From: Lentinula raphanica
Taxonomy: Eukaryota; Basidiomycota; Agaricomycetes; Agaricales; Omphalotaceae
Direction of reading: 5' to 3'
Assembly (NCBI GenBank): GCA_027919835.1
Contig: JANVFP010000022.1
Location: 952,520-1,016,519 of the forward strand
DNA length: 64,000 nucleotides
Shown: positions 55,123-64,000 of the stretch, one piece after another
Numbering within the stretch: position 1 is the stretch's first letter
How the letters are laid out: every line of letters begins with the position of its first letter
Notes under the pieces: model-generated
Seen by the model: only the letters and a program-made list of their open reading frames with translations
What the model was told of the DNA's origin: nothing
Database searches by the model: none
Made by a program: the position numbers and the translations under genes

Positions 55123-57265
55123 CACCCGTAGCTGTAGAAACTTCGCGAAGTAATCCGATAAGTTCCCACCACAGCTTCGCGAAGTAACAGGACTCGCTCT
55201 CGAAGCTTAAAAAACCCTTCCGGGTAGGCCAGTAGGGCTCCGGGGGGTGCTCGGCTATTTAGTATATTTAATAATATTTAATAATTCTTTTATTATTTAA
55301 TAGGTATATTATAATAAATCTACTTTGCGAAGCTGTACTGCACTTCGCAAAGTGACTACGTTTACGGCAATCATGAAATCAGGTAAATTAGGGTTAGATC
55401 ATTACGTCATTGCTTTCCTTTTTGGGTTATGATATTTTTGAATAGAAAAAAGCATAAAATGATATTATTGATCTTGAGGTGCTAAAACATGACAGAGGAA
55501 ACCAAAAATAGCTACAATGAGGTATTGGCTACCTCAGGCACATCAAAATTGCCTAAAAAGGAAATTGGTCCAAAAATAGAACTTGATCTCATCAGATAGC
55601 AAAAAATCTGAAAAAATCATAAAAAATACTCAAAAAATTCAGGGTTGCCTCATTGGCCCTGAAAACACAAAATAAAAAAAAATACGCGACAAGTGTAAAA
55701 ATATTATCACTCCAAATCATACTAAATCTAGGTATATATGATGTACATGCTATTTTTAGCACACCCAGTACCCTCAGACACTTAAAATGGCTTATATCAT
55801 TCAATTTATTAAACTTAACACATTTGACAATGAAAAAACTCAGAACAGTAGTAATGTATATTATACTCAATACACTTAACACACTCAACAATGAAAAACC
55901 TCAAAACAGTATTCATATGTGTTATACTTAAAACTCATCATACACTTAACAATGAAAAGTCTCGGAACAATACTAATGTATATCATGCTCAACACACTTA
56001 ACACACTCAACAATGAAAACCCTCAAAAAAGTGTTCATGTGTGTTATACTTAAAACACATAATACACTCAACAATGAAAAGTCTCAGAAAGTCTCAGAGC
56101 AATACTAATGTATATCATGCTCAACACACTTTACAATGAAAAAAGTCGGAACAGTGCTCATGTGTATTATACTTGATACACTTCATCAATCAATATAACA
56201 CACTTAACAATAAAAAATCAGAGTAGTGTAATCACTTATAACACGTATCACACTGAACACACTTCATCAGTAAGAATAACATACCTTTAATAGGACATTG
56301 TTATATTATAACACACATATAACAACGAGTTTTGGGCGCTTATGGGCGCTTATTTGATGTTTTTGAGTCGAAATTCATTAATACCTAACTCAATTATTTT
56401 TGTGAGACTTTCTGATGTGTCAGGATGTTGTATACATCATACTCCCTAGATACAATTTGGGTAACTCAAAATTACAGCCTGTAGGGATGGCTATATCATG
56501 ATCTTTTATGATTTAACAGTGTTTTAGGTAAATGACAATACATATGTCCATGTATTGCATAGATACCAAAGCTGTCTCATGGGGAGAGCACTCCTACAGT
56601 CTACTAACAGTGTATGGACATGATCCAGATACTCATCATGACCATTGGACTCTGTAATATACATCTACATATTTCATGTATATTGGTGATATGTATACTT
56701 GCATGTAACTACAGATGTCATACTCAATGACTCCCATTGTAAGTCTCTTGGCTTTATGACACAGAGTAAGCAGAGAATAGGTTGTAGGATGTCTCCTTTC
56801 ATTGCCCAGAAGGAGTTTGACTTCATAACATGGATGTATGCACTGTGATTTACACAAAACAGTGTAAAATCATAAAAGATCATCATATATCCAGCTCTAT
56901 AGGCTGTATTTTCTGGTTTCCAAATTGTATCTAGGACAGTATGATATAAATAACACTCTGACACAATATAAAGCCCACATAAAAATTATTGAGTGTGTTA
57001 TCAATGATTTCGACTCAAAAACACCAAATAAGCGCCCATAAGCGCCCAAAACTCGTTGTTATATGTGTGTTATAATATAACAATGTCCCATTATAGGTGT
57101 GTTATACTTACTGATGAAGTGTGTTCAGTGTGATAAGTATAATGAGTGATTTCACTACTCCAAGTTTTGATTGTGAAGTCTGTTAAATTGATTGATGAAG
57201 TGTATTGAGTATAACACACATGAGTGCTGTTCCGAGTTTTTTCATTGTGAAGTGTGTTGAGTATG

Positions 57266-58230
57266 TATTAAGTTTCCGCGGTTTTGTTTGCTTCTATGAA
57301 ACACCACTTTTTTGCTTTCTTATTGCTTCGATGATGAAACATACTTCTCCAGAATGTGCTCATACAAAGTCAGATTCCAAGCGGTTAACTGCCATCATCA
57401 TGACTTGGGAACTCGATGGTGAAAATTATATTTGATTTAGTATTCCAATAGATCATTTGAACTTGAGCCAACAGTACAGTGCAAGTTCCGCCGAGGCCTG
57501 CCTTCTCAGAGTGCGGTTGAGTTGAACACCGTCATCAGGAATATGCGACTGAGGGCGAATGTTCATGTTAACGGACGTGTTATATCATCTCATGCACTTA
57601 TACACAGCTCAGTCTTGTGGTGTTGTGGCCGCATGAGTTGATGAAAATAAAGACTGAATCAAATCAATGTCCTTCCTGGATCACTTGGACTTAGGGAAAG
57701 TTATTGTCAAAAGACTGCCTATCTTCCCCGACAACAGGCACCGTAACGAATATTTCGATCATCTTCTGGACTGTGGTATGAAAATTAAACGGGCTGTGCG
57801 AAGAATACAAAGTTTGGGTGGGATGGGTCATAGGTAAGGAGGAGACGCTGACGCTGCTCTCCAGTGTCGAATACTCATTTTGAGAGTTCTGGATGGGACG
57901 CAAGGAAGATGAAGGATATTCCAATAACAAGGCATTGTCAAAATTGAACGGGAATATGGTGTTGTCAATCTGATTATCAACGGTTTCACTCACATTGAAG
58001 GGCCTGGTAGTTGAGTTATGAATTCGATCCCAGTTTGTATTCTGCTCTCCATCGCGGTCATGATAGCATTTGCGAGAATGAGCGTTGTAACTGACATTGG
58101 TCGGTGCCATTGCTGATATCTCTCCAGTTTAACATAACATATTATATTATTATATCTTATCCTGCATTCAGAGTGTGAGTTGAAACCATGGCTGGGTAGC
58201 GGGCTCTGCCGCTAGTCGGCCCTACTGGTT
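57266..58230. other. Non-palindromic insert in the H6 arm
   Basis: The left arm has no counterpart, so this was added to the right arm after the palindrome formed, or was captured. It is less AT-rich than the arm. It holds a minus-strand ORF (57691-58110), with an AT-rich stretch of TATA type at 58135-58160 upstream of its ATG. The plus-strand side has fragments that are not recognisable. No clear target duplication or terminal repeat was found. Confidence 0.55.
57691..58110 (-). CDS. Small hypothetical protein inside hairpin H6
   Basis: 139 residues, ATG at 58110, beginning MAPTNVSYNAHSRKCYHDRD. Ser/Asn/Thr-rich with little predicted structure and no signal peptide or membrane segment. An AT-rich TATA-like stretch lies about 30 bases upstream, and AATAAAGACTGAATC-like motifs occur only on the other strand. 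No family recognised. It may be a fragment of a captured gene or a chance ORF. Confidence 0.3.
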   Translation of the reverse strand: MAPTNVSYNAHSRKCYHDRDGEQNTNWDRIHNSTTRPFNVSETVDNQIDNTIFPFNFDNALLLEYPSSSLRPIQNSQNEYSTLESSVSVSSLPMTHPTQTLYSSHSPFNFHTTVQKMIEIFVTVPVVGEDRQSFDNNFP

Positions 58231-59087
58231 ATACATTAGTATTGTTCCGAGACTTTTCATTGTTAAGTGTATTATGAGTTTTAAGTATAACACATATGAA
58301 TACTGTTTTGAGGTTTTTCATTGTTGAGTGTGTTAAGTGTATTGAGTATAATATACATTACTACTGTTCTGAGTTTTTTCATTGTCAAATGTGTTAAGTT
58401 TAATAAATTGAATGATATAAGCCATTCTAAGTGTCTGAGGTACTGGGTGTGCTAAAAATAGCATGTACATCATATATACTAGATTTAGTATGATTTGGAG
58501 TGATAACATTTTTACACTTGTCGCGTATTTTTTTTTATTTTGTGTTTTCAGGGCCAATGAGGCAACCCTGAATTTTTTGAGTATTTTTTATGATTTTTTC
58601 AGATTTTTTGCTATCTGATGAGATCAAGTTCTATTTTTGGACCAATTTCCTTTTTAGGCAATTTTGATGTGCCTGAGGTAGCCAATACCTCATTGTAGCT
58701 ATTTTTGGTTTCCTCTGTCATGTTTTAGCACCTCAAGATCAATAATATCATTTTATGCTTTTTTCTATTCAAAAATATCATAACCCAAAAAGGAAAGCAA
58801 TGACGTAATGATCTAACCCTAATTTACCTGATTTCATGATTGCCGTAAACGTAGTCACTTTGCAAAGTGCAGTACAGCTTCGCAAAGTAGATTTATTATA
58901 ATATACCTATTAAATAATAAAAGAATTATTAAATATTATTAAATATACTAAATAGCCGAGCACCCCCCGGAGCCCTACTGGCCTACCCGGAAGGTTTTGT
59001 TGAGCTTCGAGAGCAAGTCCTGTTACTTCGCAAAGCTGTGGTGGAGACTTATCGGACTACTTCGCGGAGTTTTTACAGCTTCAGCTG

Positions 59088-60479
59088 CCACTCAAAGGGT
59101 TACAAGGAACGAGAGAACTCGTATAGATCAGACTTTATGACCACACAAATACTATCAGAACCAGGTTGAAGATCTACTGATCACCGATCACAGGAAACCT
59201 TCACAGCTCATATGGATCACCGATCACCACACGTCTGCTTGAACAGAGCCACCGAAACTCTGAACGCTCACTTGGAACAACCGAGAACAAGTCCTCTGTA
59301 TCTCCACGATAGGAGTCTACCTTGATTCAATCTAGCTGAGACTTTATCAACTGACAGATATCGGGCCTAACGAGATGAGAATTTCACAACCACTTCGAAG
59401 ACCGCCCGGCTTACAAGCCTTTACTCCTCATGTATGAGAGCAAGGTTAGCTAGTCAGAGAAACTGGGCACAAAACCTGAACTATATTTTTGTAGGCTACG
59501 TCCTTAAGTACTTCTACGAATAGATCTGTAGCCAATTTACTATTTTATGGAATAGATTATAGATTTGAGAGAACGGAGTCCAAGATCTGATACAAATAAG
59601 GAAAGATAGGATGAGAAACGATACAACACCAGAGAAACAGAGAGTAAAAAGGATAAAACAAGTAAAATGTCCATTTTGGTGGTCCTTCGTCGAGATCTAG
59701 TTGCTGACCTTCGAATCCAGACCTGTCTGTGCGTCCATCCACATGCTGGTGGTTAAGGGCACGGATAAGCTCCTGCACAGGTAACTCAAACGTTTCCTCA
59801 TTTGATTCCGCTATGTGAACGGTTGTATGCCTCTCCAACTGAATGGGAGTACATATAAAGGGGAAAACCTGTCCAATAGGTTCATTTGGCTTCTAGCTTT
59901 CCAACGATATGCATATATCGAATAGATCCAGAGGTTAACAATGGTGAAGTCGAAAGATCTACCCTTGCAACACTCCTGGTCAAAGCTGTACATCTCAGGC
60001 GTCTATTTCCCATTTAGGAAACGTCCACATGTAACTGGATGATACACTTTGGTTGTTTCTCCGTTTAGTCACATTCCTGCGACCTGATCCATCCGAAACT
60101 CGATCTAAGTGAACAATCTGTTGAGTCTGGGCCTTGAATAATCCATCCCCACTGGTAATACAATAGATCTATTGGTTCTAAGCTCGTCTCGGTGCAGTAT
60201 CATACTCAGTTGGCCATTAGGCGTTGAAAACTAAGTTGATAATCCCTTGATAGCTCATATCAGAGGTGGCTTTGTCTTGAAGGACTCCCCGACCAAGGAC
60301 TCGAGTGTGAACTCTTATTATTCGTCAGGATGTGTTTTCCTGTCTGGATCTGACGTCCTGGCATTAACATGATACAAGTTTGACTGTCAGCTCGGGCTCA
60401 CTACAGTCCTTTAGTACTCTACAAGGCTCTAATCGTTAAAATTAGGCCATTGCATGCCTGCATGCAAAATGGGCGTATT
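59088..60479 (-). mobile_element. Inverted gypsy-2-type LTR, cut by H6
   Basis: Reverse complement of the gypsy-2 LTR from its start (60479, AATACGCCC read leftward) to the point CCCTTTGAGTGG, where H6 begins. The last 270 or so bases of the LTR are missing. It is very similar to 41670-43090 and still CpG-rich. The purine-rich GTTTGGGGAGAT just upstream (60491-60480, minus strand) suggests it is a 3' LTR of a minus-strand element. Confidence 0.75.
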
Positions 60480-60665
60480 ATCTCCCCAAACTAAAGATCT
60501 GACCGTCCCCGGTCATCTGGTTGGGTAGACAGGCTCGTACCTCCCTTGGGAGCGTGGTACTGCAACTGATCCGAGCTTTTGGATTGATCTCTTCGATATC
60601 CCAATGGTATTCCCACTCATTAAGGCTATAGATCTGTTTGGTTGCCTCGGGATCAACTGATGATA
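60478..60665 (-). pseudogene. 3' end of the internal region of the minus-strand gypsy
   Basis: An open minus frame reads EATKQIYSLNEWEYHWDIEE, then CLPNQMTGDGQIFSLGR, and stops with TAA touching the LTR boundary. Upstream the frame breaks. A purine-rich tract overlaps its end. I infer the C-terminus of the last ORF of a gypsy-2-type element. Its role is unknown. The rest of that element is missing. Confidence 0.4.
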
Positions 60666-60953
60666 ATTAAACCCGCGGCTAACTCGATAGAAGCGCTTAA
60701 TTTCCGAGTGTGATTATCAAGAGATCTAATCACAACATCCTGTAACTTCACAAAGTCCATTTCTCTGACCTTTGTAAGTATTACATTCTTCCTACTATTC
60801 TTAGAATTTTCCCAGTGGCTTATTACGTCCTGGGAAGTTCTTAAGAACCGTGGATAAAAGGCTGCCGGACTTCAAAAAATTTCTCTAAGTCCGCTTTCTT
60901 TCTTTCTCCCACTTCAACATCGTCTTTCGACTTGATCATTCTCAATTATCGCT
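60666..60953 (+). promoter_or_regulatory. Putative promoter of the spliced gene
   Basis: GTGGATAAAAGGC at about 60851-60863 is a TATA-like box roughly 95 bases before the ATG. It is followed by a pyrimidine-rich stretch (CTTTCTTTCTTTCTCCCAC), a common start-site context in fungi. The part before 60760 has no recognisable feature. Confidence 0.4.
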
Positions 60954-63314
60954 ATGTCATCTCGCAACGCCGGATCTTCGTCCTCACGAAAGCAGTACGC
61001 GGTTCGAGAATTACGTAGCAAGGCTTCGACCGTCGAAGAGGTCAAATTCAACACCCAAACAAAAATATGGCGCCCAACCACGAATTTTCCAACACTCCCC
61101 TTCGTTTGGAGTCCGAGCTTGAGGACTGGGCTGACGATGCAGCCCACTGGGTCAAGGTACTATGTCAAGATCGTACCCTAGGATTCAGTGCTGCTATCAA
61201 TCAACAAGGATCCATCAAGCTTCAGACTTCGACGAGAAAAGCTATCATGGCTGATGTAAAATCTGCCTATGAACACATTGTATGTATTTCATGACTAGAT
61301 CTGTTCATTATCAGACTTCTGACGACTTTTCCAGCATCGGGAAAACGGTCCTGGGAAAATGTTACGGAATTTTATAGAAATTCTTATAACGCCGCAAATC
61401 CAAGGAAATATCATGAGATTTTGTTATGTTGATAGGACTTCGGATAATAACAGAAAGTTTCTAATAATTTTTGAGAATTCTGAGGCATAGAATTTGTTGG
61501 ATGTAAACATTGTAAAGTTCTCTATAATTTTTGAAAATTTTGAGGCACAAAATGTCTTCGGTGTAAAGTTCTCTGATATTAATGGGTATTTTCATGAACA
61601 ATGCTCAATCTTTGTGAGTCTTACATCTAGGTACATACATCCTGCAGTGGCACTAGAGAAATTATCTAGTGGCAAGGTAGATGAGTAGTGGACACAAATA
61701 GTAACCACAGAGCTTTCAGTGTACACTGTAGGGCTATAGGCAACAACAAAGAATGGATGAATGACGGCGAAAAGCGTCGGAACAGCTGCCAGCAAGTCAG
61801 TGACAGCGTGGTAATGAATATCAATTTCTCACGACAGCTGTACAGTTCAATAATCACGCCCTTCCACTTGTGTCTTCGTTTCTTCATCATCCACATACAC
61901 AACTTCACTGACTTCTCTTTTTTCTTGTCATTCTTGAGCTCTGTGTTGGCAACGCTCTAGAACATGACCTGACCCTATTAACTTTTCCTCTTGTCCATGT
62001 ACTCACTGTGCCCACCAGGATTCTTCTCAAATTTGCTGCAAATAAATTTGTAGTGCGTCGCTTTTCAATATCCATTAGATACTTTCTTCTGATTCTCATA
62101 CCAGTGATCAAAGGACTCATGACGAGAAAAATTATAATCTGTTTCAATGGTCTCTGGGTGCTCAATTGGTGTGTTTCATGAAATGCTTCGACGACCGGGT
62201 TTTGTCTGACCGTTTTCTTAGTTTCTGGCTTCCTCTATGTCCTTCAAGTTGCACATCAACTAGATAATTAGGAAGATGGTGTGTCATGGATCCTCCTCTT
62301 GTCTTGTTCACTCCAATAACCACACTTTTATTGTAGTCAATGTTCCTGCACTGTGTAACGGAAGTCTGCACGTTGGTTGTATCGGTGTAGACCCTTAAGA
62401 CCTTCATTAAGGCTAGACTCTCATTAGTGGATAGCAGTACTCTAAATCACTACGTCGATACTTCTGTATATGTATTTACTGATACTTGAGCTCAATGGAT
62501 ATGATTCACTATATAATGGTTGAAAAACTTCTGAAAACTTCTGAAAATTTGAGATAATTGGAGATTAATATTTACCAATCTATTATAAACTATCATAAAA
62601 TATCAGGTAATAATGATTAATATCCCTGAATTTGAAAGGGGGACCGGCCAATATCAGGTAAGTTCAGATAATGATTGAAATCGCATAATATTCATTAATA
62701 TTCATGAATTTTACAATATTTTGTCAAACTTTTGAAAACTTCATGAATATTTTCTGAGGACCGGTTTCCTGATGAGTCCCTTAAGGTGTCGAAGGAGGCT
62801 GCCAGTCTCAACACATCGTACATGCAACAGTACGAGGCCTTGAGTGAGGCCTTGATCGGCATCATGGCCTTCTCCGAGATCGCAGAGGAGGCCGGCAGAC
62901 TCTACCCCAACGTCAAGAATGAGGTGGACAAGACTCCCGGATGGAACTGTTTCTGGACGAGCTCGTCAAGATCCGTCGTTCCACTACGCGAGCCAAAATG
63001 CAGAAGGCCGAAGCCACTGCAAAGGAAGTCAAAAACTCGACTCCAGGAGTAAGTATTGCTTCGAATAACTTTGTCCCTTCGATAGATCTGATCCATTTCC
63101 AAAGACCAAAGGCAAGGAATCGTCCAAGGCCAGAGAAAAGACCGTGGAACGTGCTTCAGTCGAGCCCATTGACGCTGAACAGAAGTTCATGGAAGAAATC
63201 GTGAGTAGATCTGTTCGTCGAGTCGATCTGAATACTGATCCATCGAGTTAGGAAGCAGATCTCGCCGCCGCCGAAGCTGAAGACGAGGCTGCTGCACGTA
63301 AGGCCGTCCCAAGG
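60954..63314 (+). pseudogene. Unknown spliced gene, interrupted by two transposons
   Basis: ATG at 60954 (MSSRNAGSSSSRKQYAVREL). Exons are 60954-61279, 62777-63048, 63105-63200 and 63252-63314. Introns: 61280 onward (now holding a 1440-bp element), 63049-63104 and 63201-63251, all GT-AG and phase 0. Exon 1 contains LRLESELEDWADDAAHWVKV; exon 2 MQQYEALSEALIGIMAFSEI and FLDELVKIRRSTTRAKMQKA; exon 4 is acidic and Ala-rich (EADLAAAEAEDEAAARKA). The protein looks helical and coiled. Two one-base shifts, near 61062 (A run) and 62938 (C run), break the frame. H7 cuts it at 63315. No family recognised; it could be host-derived or the gag of an unseen element. Confidence 0.5.
61335..62774. mobile_element. 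1.44-kb CATCRGG element at a splice acceptor
   Basis: Ends CATCGGGAAAACGGTCCT and AGGACCGGTTTCCTGATG are inverted repeats of at least 29 bases with a few mismatches. 2-bp duplication AG at 61333-61334 and 62775-62776. Same terminal signature and duplication length as the miniature CATCAGG elements, but much longer. Minus-strand ORF remnants (62407-62162, 62165-61905) and a tandem 50-bp duplication (61455-61550) are inside. No transposase motif is recognised. Confidence 0.75.
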
Positions 63315-64000
63315 CAGCTGATACTGTAAAACTTTTGTAAAAAGTACGATAAGTTATCGGGTACCTATTGCAAATAGTTGTGATATCCCGGAGGGGGTCC
63401 CGGAAATGGCCCCGGGGGTGGTCATGCCTGTCACCACCTGTCACATATGGCTTATATTTACTGTTTTGGTCAATAAATAATCATCCAGATATTGAATAAG
63501 CAGTACATTTTCAAAAAAACTCGAAAATTCATAAAAATTCATAAAAAACCTAAAATGGCCTGATTAGGTCAGATCAGGATATGTAAGCAAATGACCTCAT
63601 ATGATAAAAATGATGTAGGGCCAATGTAGGTACTAAAAATAGCCCAAAAAATCACTAAAAATGCAAAAAAATATTTAGGGATGGTATAGAGCCTATTGCA
63701 GGCCCAGGCACATCAAAATTACGAAAAAAGGAAAAAATTGATCATGATCTCATCTTGTAGCAAAAAATCTGAAAAAAATCCTAAAAATAGTCAAAAAATT
63801 CAGGGGTGCCTTGTTGGCCCTGAAAACGCAAAATAAAAAAAATACGCGACAAGTGTAAAAATTTTCATCACTCCAAATCATTCCAAATCCACTATACAGT
63901 CAGTATATATGATGTATATGCTATATTTAGCATCCTATACCTTTATTGGGCTAAAAATAGAACTTGATCTCATTTGATAGCAAAAAATCTGAAAAAATCA
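63315..64000. mobile_element. Giant hairpin H7 (family A), left arm only
   Basis: Begins CAGCTGATACTGTAAAAC after the flank CCCAAGG (63308-63314), which should be repeated at the far end outside the window. GC-rich block at 63390-63422 and two core repeats follow. Nearly identical to the inverted right arm of H2, including the TTGGTCAATAAATAATC variant. Confidence 0.85.

Larger units (their letters stand above)
55123..59087. mobile_element. Giant hairpin H6 (family B) with internal cargo
   Basis: 3965 bp. Left end CACCCGTAGCTGTAG, right end CTTCAGCTG. Inside the ends are repeated TTCGCGAAG motifs and a GC-rich block sharing GGCTCCGGGGGGTG with family A. The AT-rich arms share the core module (55530-55735, inverted at 58480-58680) and GGCGCTTATGGGCGCTTAT (56335-56353). 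The palindrome centre is near 56670. The inner right arm is interrupted by a 965-bp non-palindromic insert (57266-58230). The right flank is the inverted LTR; the left flank does not match it. Confidence 0.85.

Noticed and set aside
41670..60479. Treating the LTR at 41670 and the one at 59088-60479 as the two LTRs of one element
   Set aside because: They are in opposite orientation, and internal sequence adjoining the right one lies outside the pair. They belong to different copies.

Overview
The window looks like a transposon graveyard from a basidiomycete fungus, probably an Agaricomycete. The evidence is short GT-AG introns of about 47-58 nt, a Ty3 reverse transcriptase with a YIDDVPV motif, a DIRS-type tyrosine-recombinase retroelement, PIF/Harbinger elements, and an interstitial run of TTAGGG-like repeats. 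There are no bacterial features. No complete ordinary host gene is present; the two candidate host-like genes (50509-51909 and 60954-63314) are both broken by insertions. The genus cannot be determined from the sequence.

Layout. (1) 1-8573: a truncated Harbinger copy fused to a DIRS gag start (1-1775), a scrambled block of DIRS end modules (1776-5624), and a complete 2.95-kb Harbinger element with matching 19-bp termini (5625-8573). (2) 8899-15923: a long DIRS element on the minus strand (gag, RT/RNase H, tyrosine recombinase), the recombinase being split by a 224-bp miniature element. (3) 15924-25948: a decayed Ty1/copia relic cut into six pieces by miniature CATCAGG elements, a Ty3 solo LTR with its own nested insertions, a DIRS-derived unit carrying a hAT-like miniature element, and an old degenerate foldback. 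(4) 25949-41669: a Ty3/gypsy element (gypsy-1) whose gag, protease-RT linker, RT and RT-integrase linker are each interrupted by a giant palindromic (hairpin) element. (5) 41670-49116: a second Ty3/gypsy element (gypsy-2), 3'-truncated, followed by a two-block GGGATGTCCC minisatellite (49140-50493). (6) 50509-59087: a broken Pro/Ala-rich gene and two adjacent giant hairpins, one carrying a 965-bp non-palindromic insert. (7) 59088-64000: an inverted LTR with the end of its internal region, a spliced unknown gene interrupted by a 1.44-kb CATCRGG element exactly at a 3' splice site, and the start of another hairpin.

The most interesting system is the set of seven hairpin elements (H1-H7). They are 1.4-4 kb near-perfect palindromes with 5'-CA...TG-3' ends. 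Four of them (H1-H4) have exact 7-bp target duplications. They fall into three families with unrelated or diverged arms, yet they share an AT-rich core module, and two families also share a GC-rich subterminal block and a GGCGCTTAT motif. Removing H1-H4 together with one target copy restores a continuous gypsy-1 reading frame each time. No transposase is visible in them, so the mobilising enzyme is unknown. A second coherent family, the CATCAGG elements, makes 2-bp target duplications of variable sequence. Its 1.44-kb member lies exactly on a splice acceptor.

Many reading frames carry isolated single-base frameshifts. Old insertions are CpG-depleted relative to young copies, which suggests methylation-linked decay, but some frameshifts could be assembly errors.
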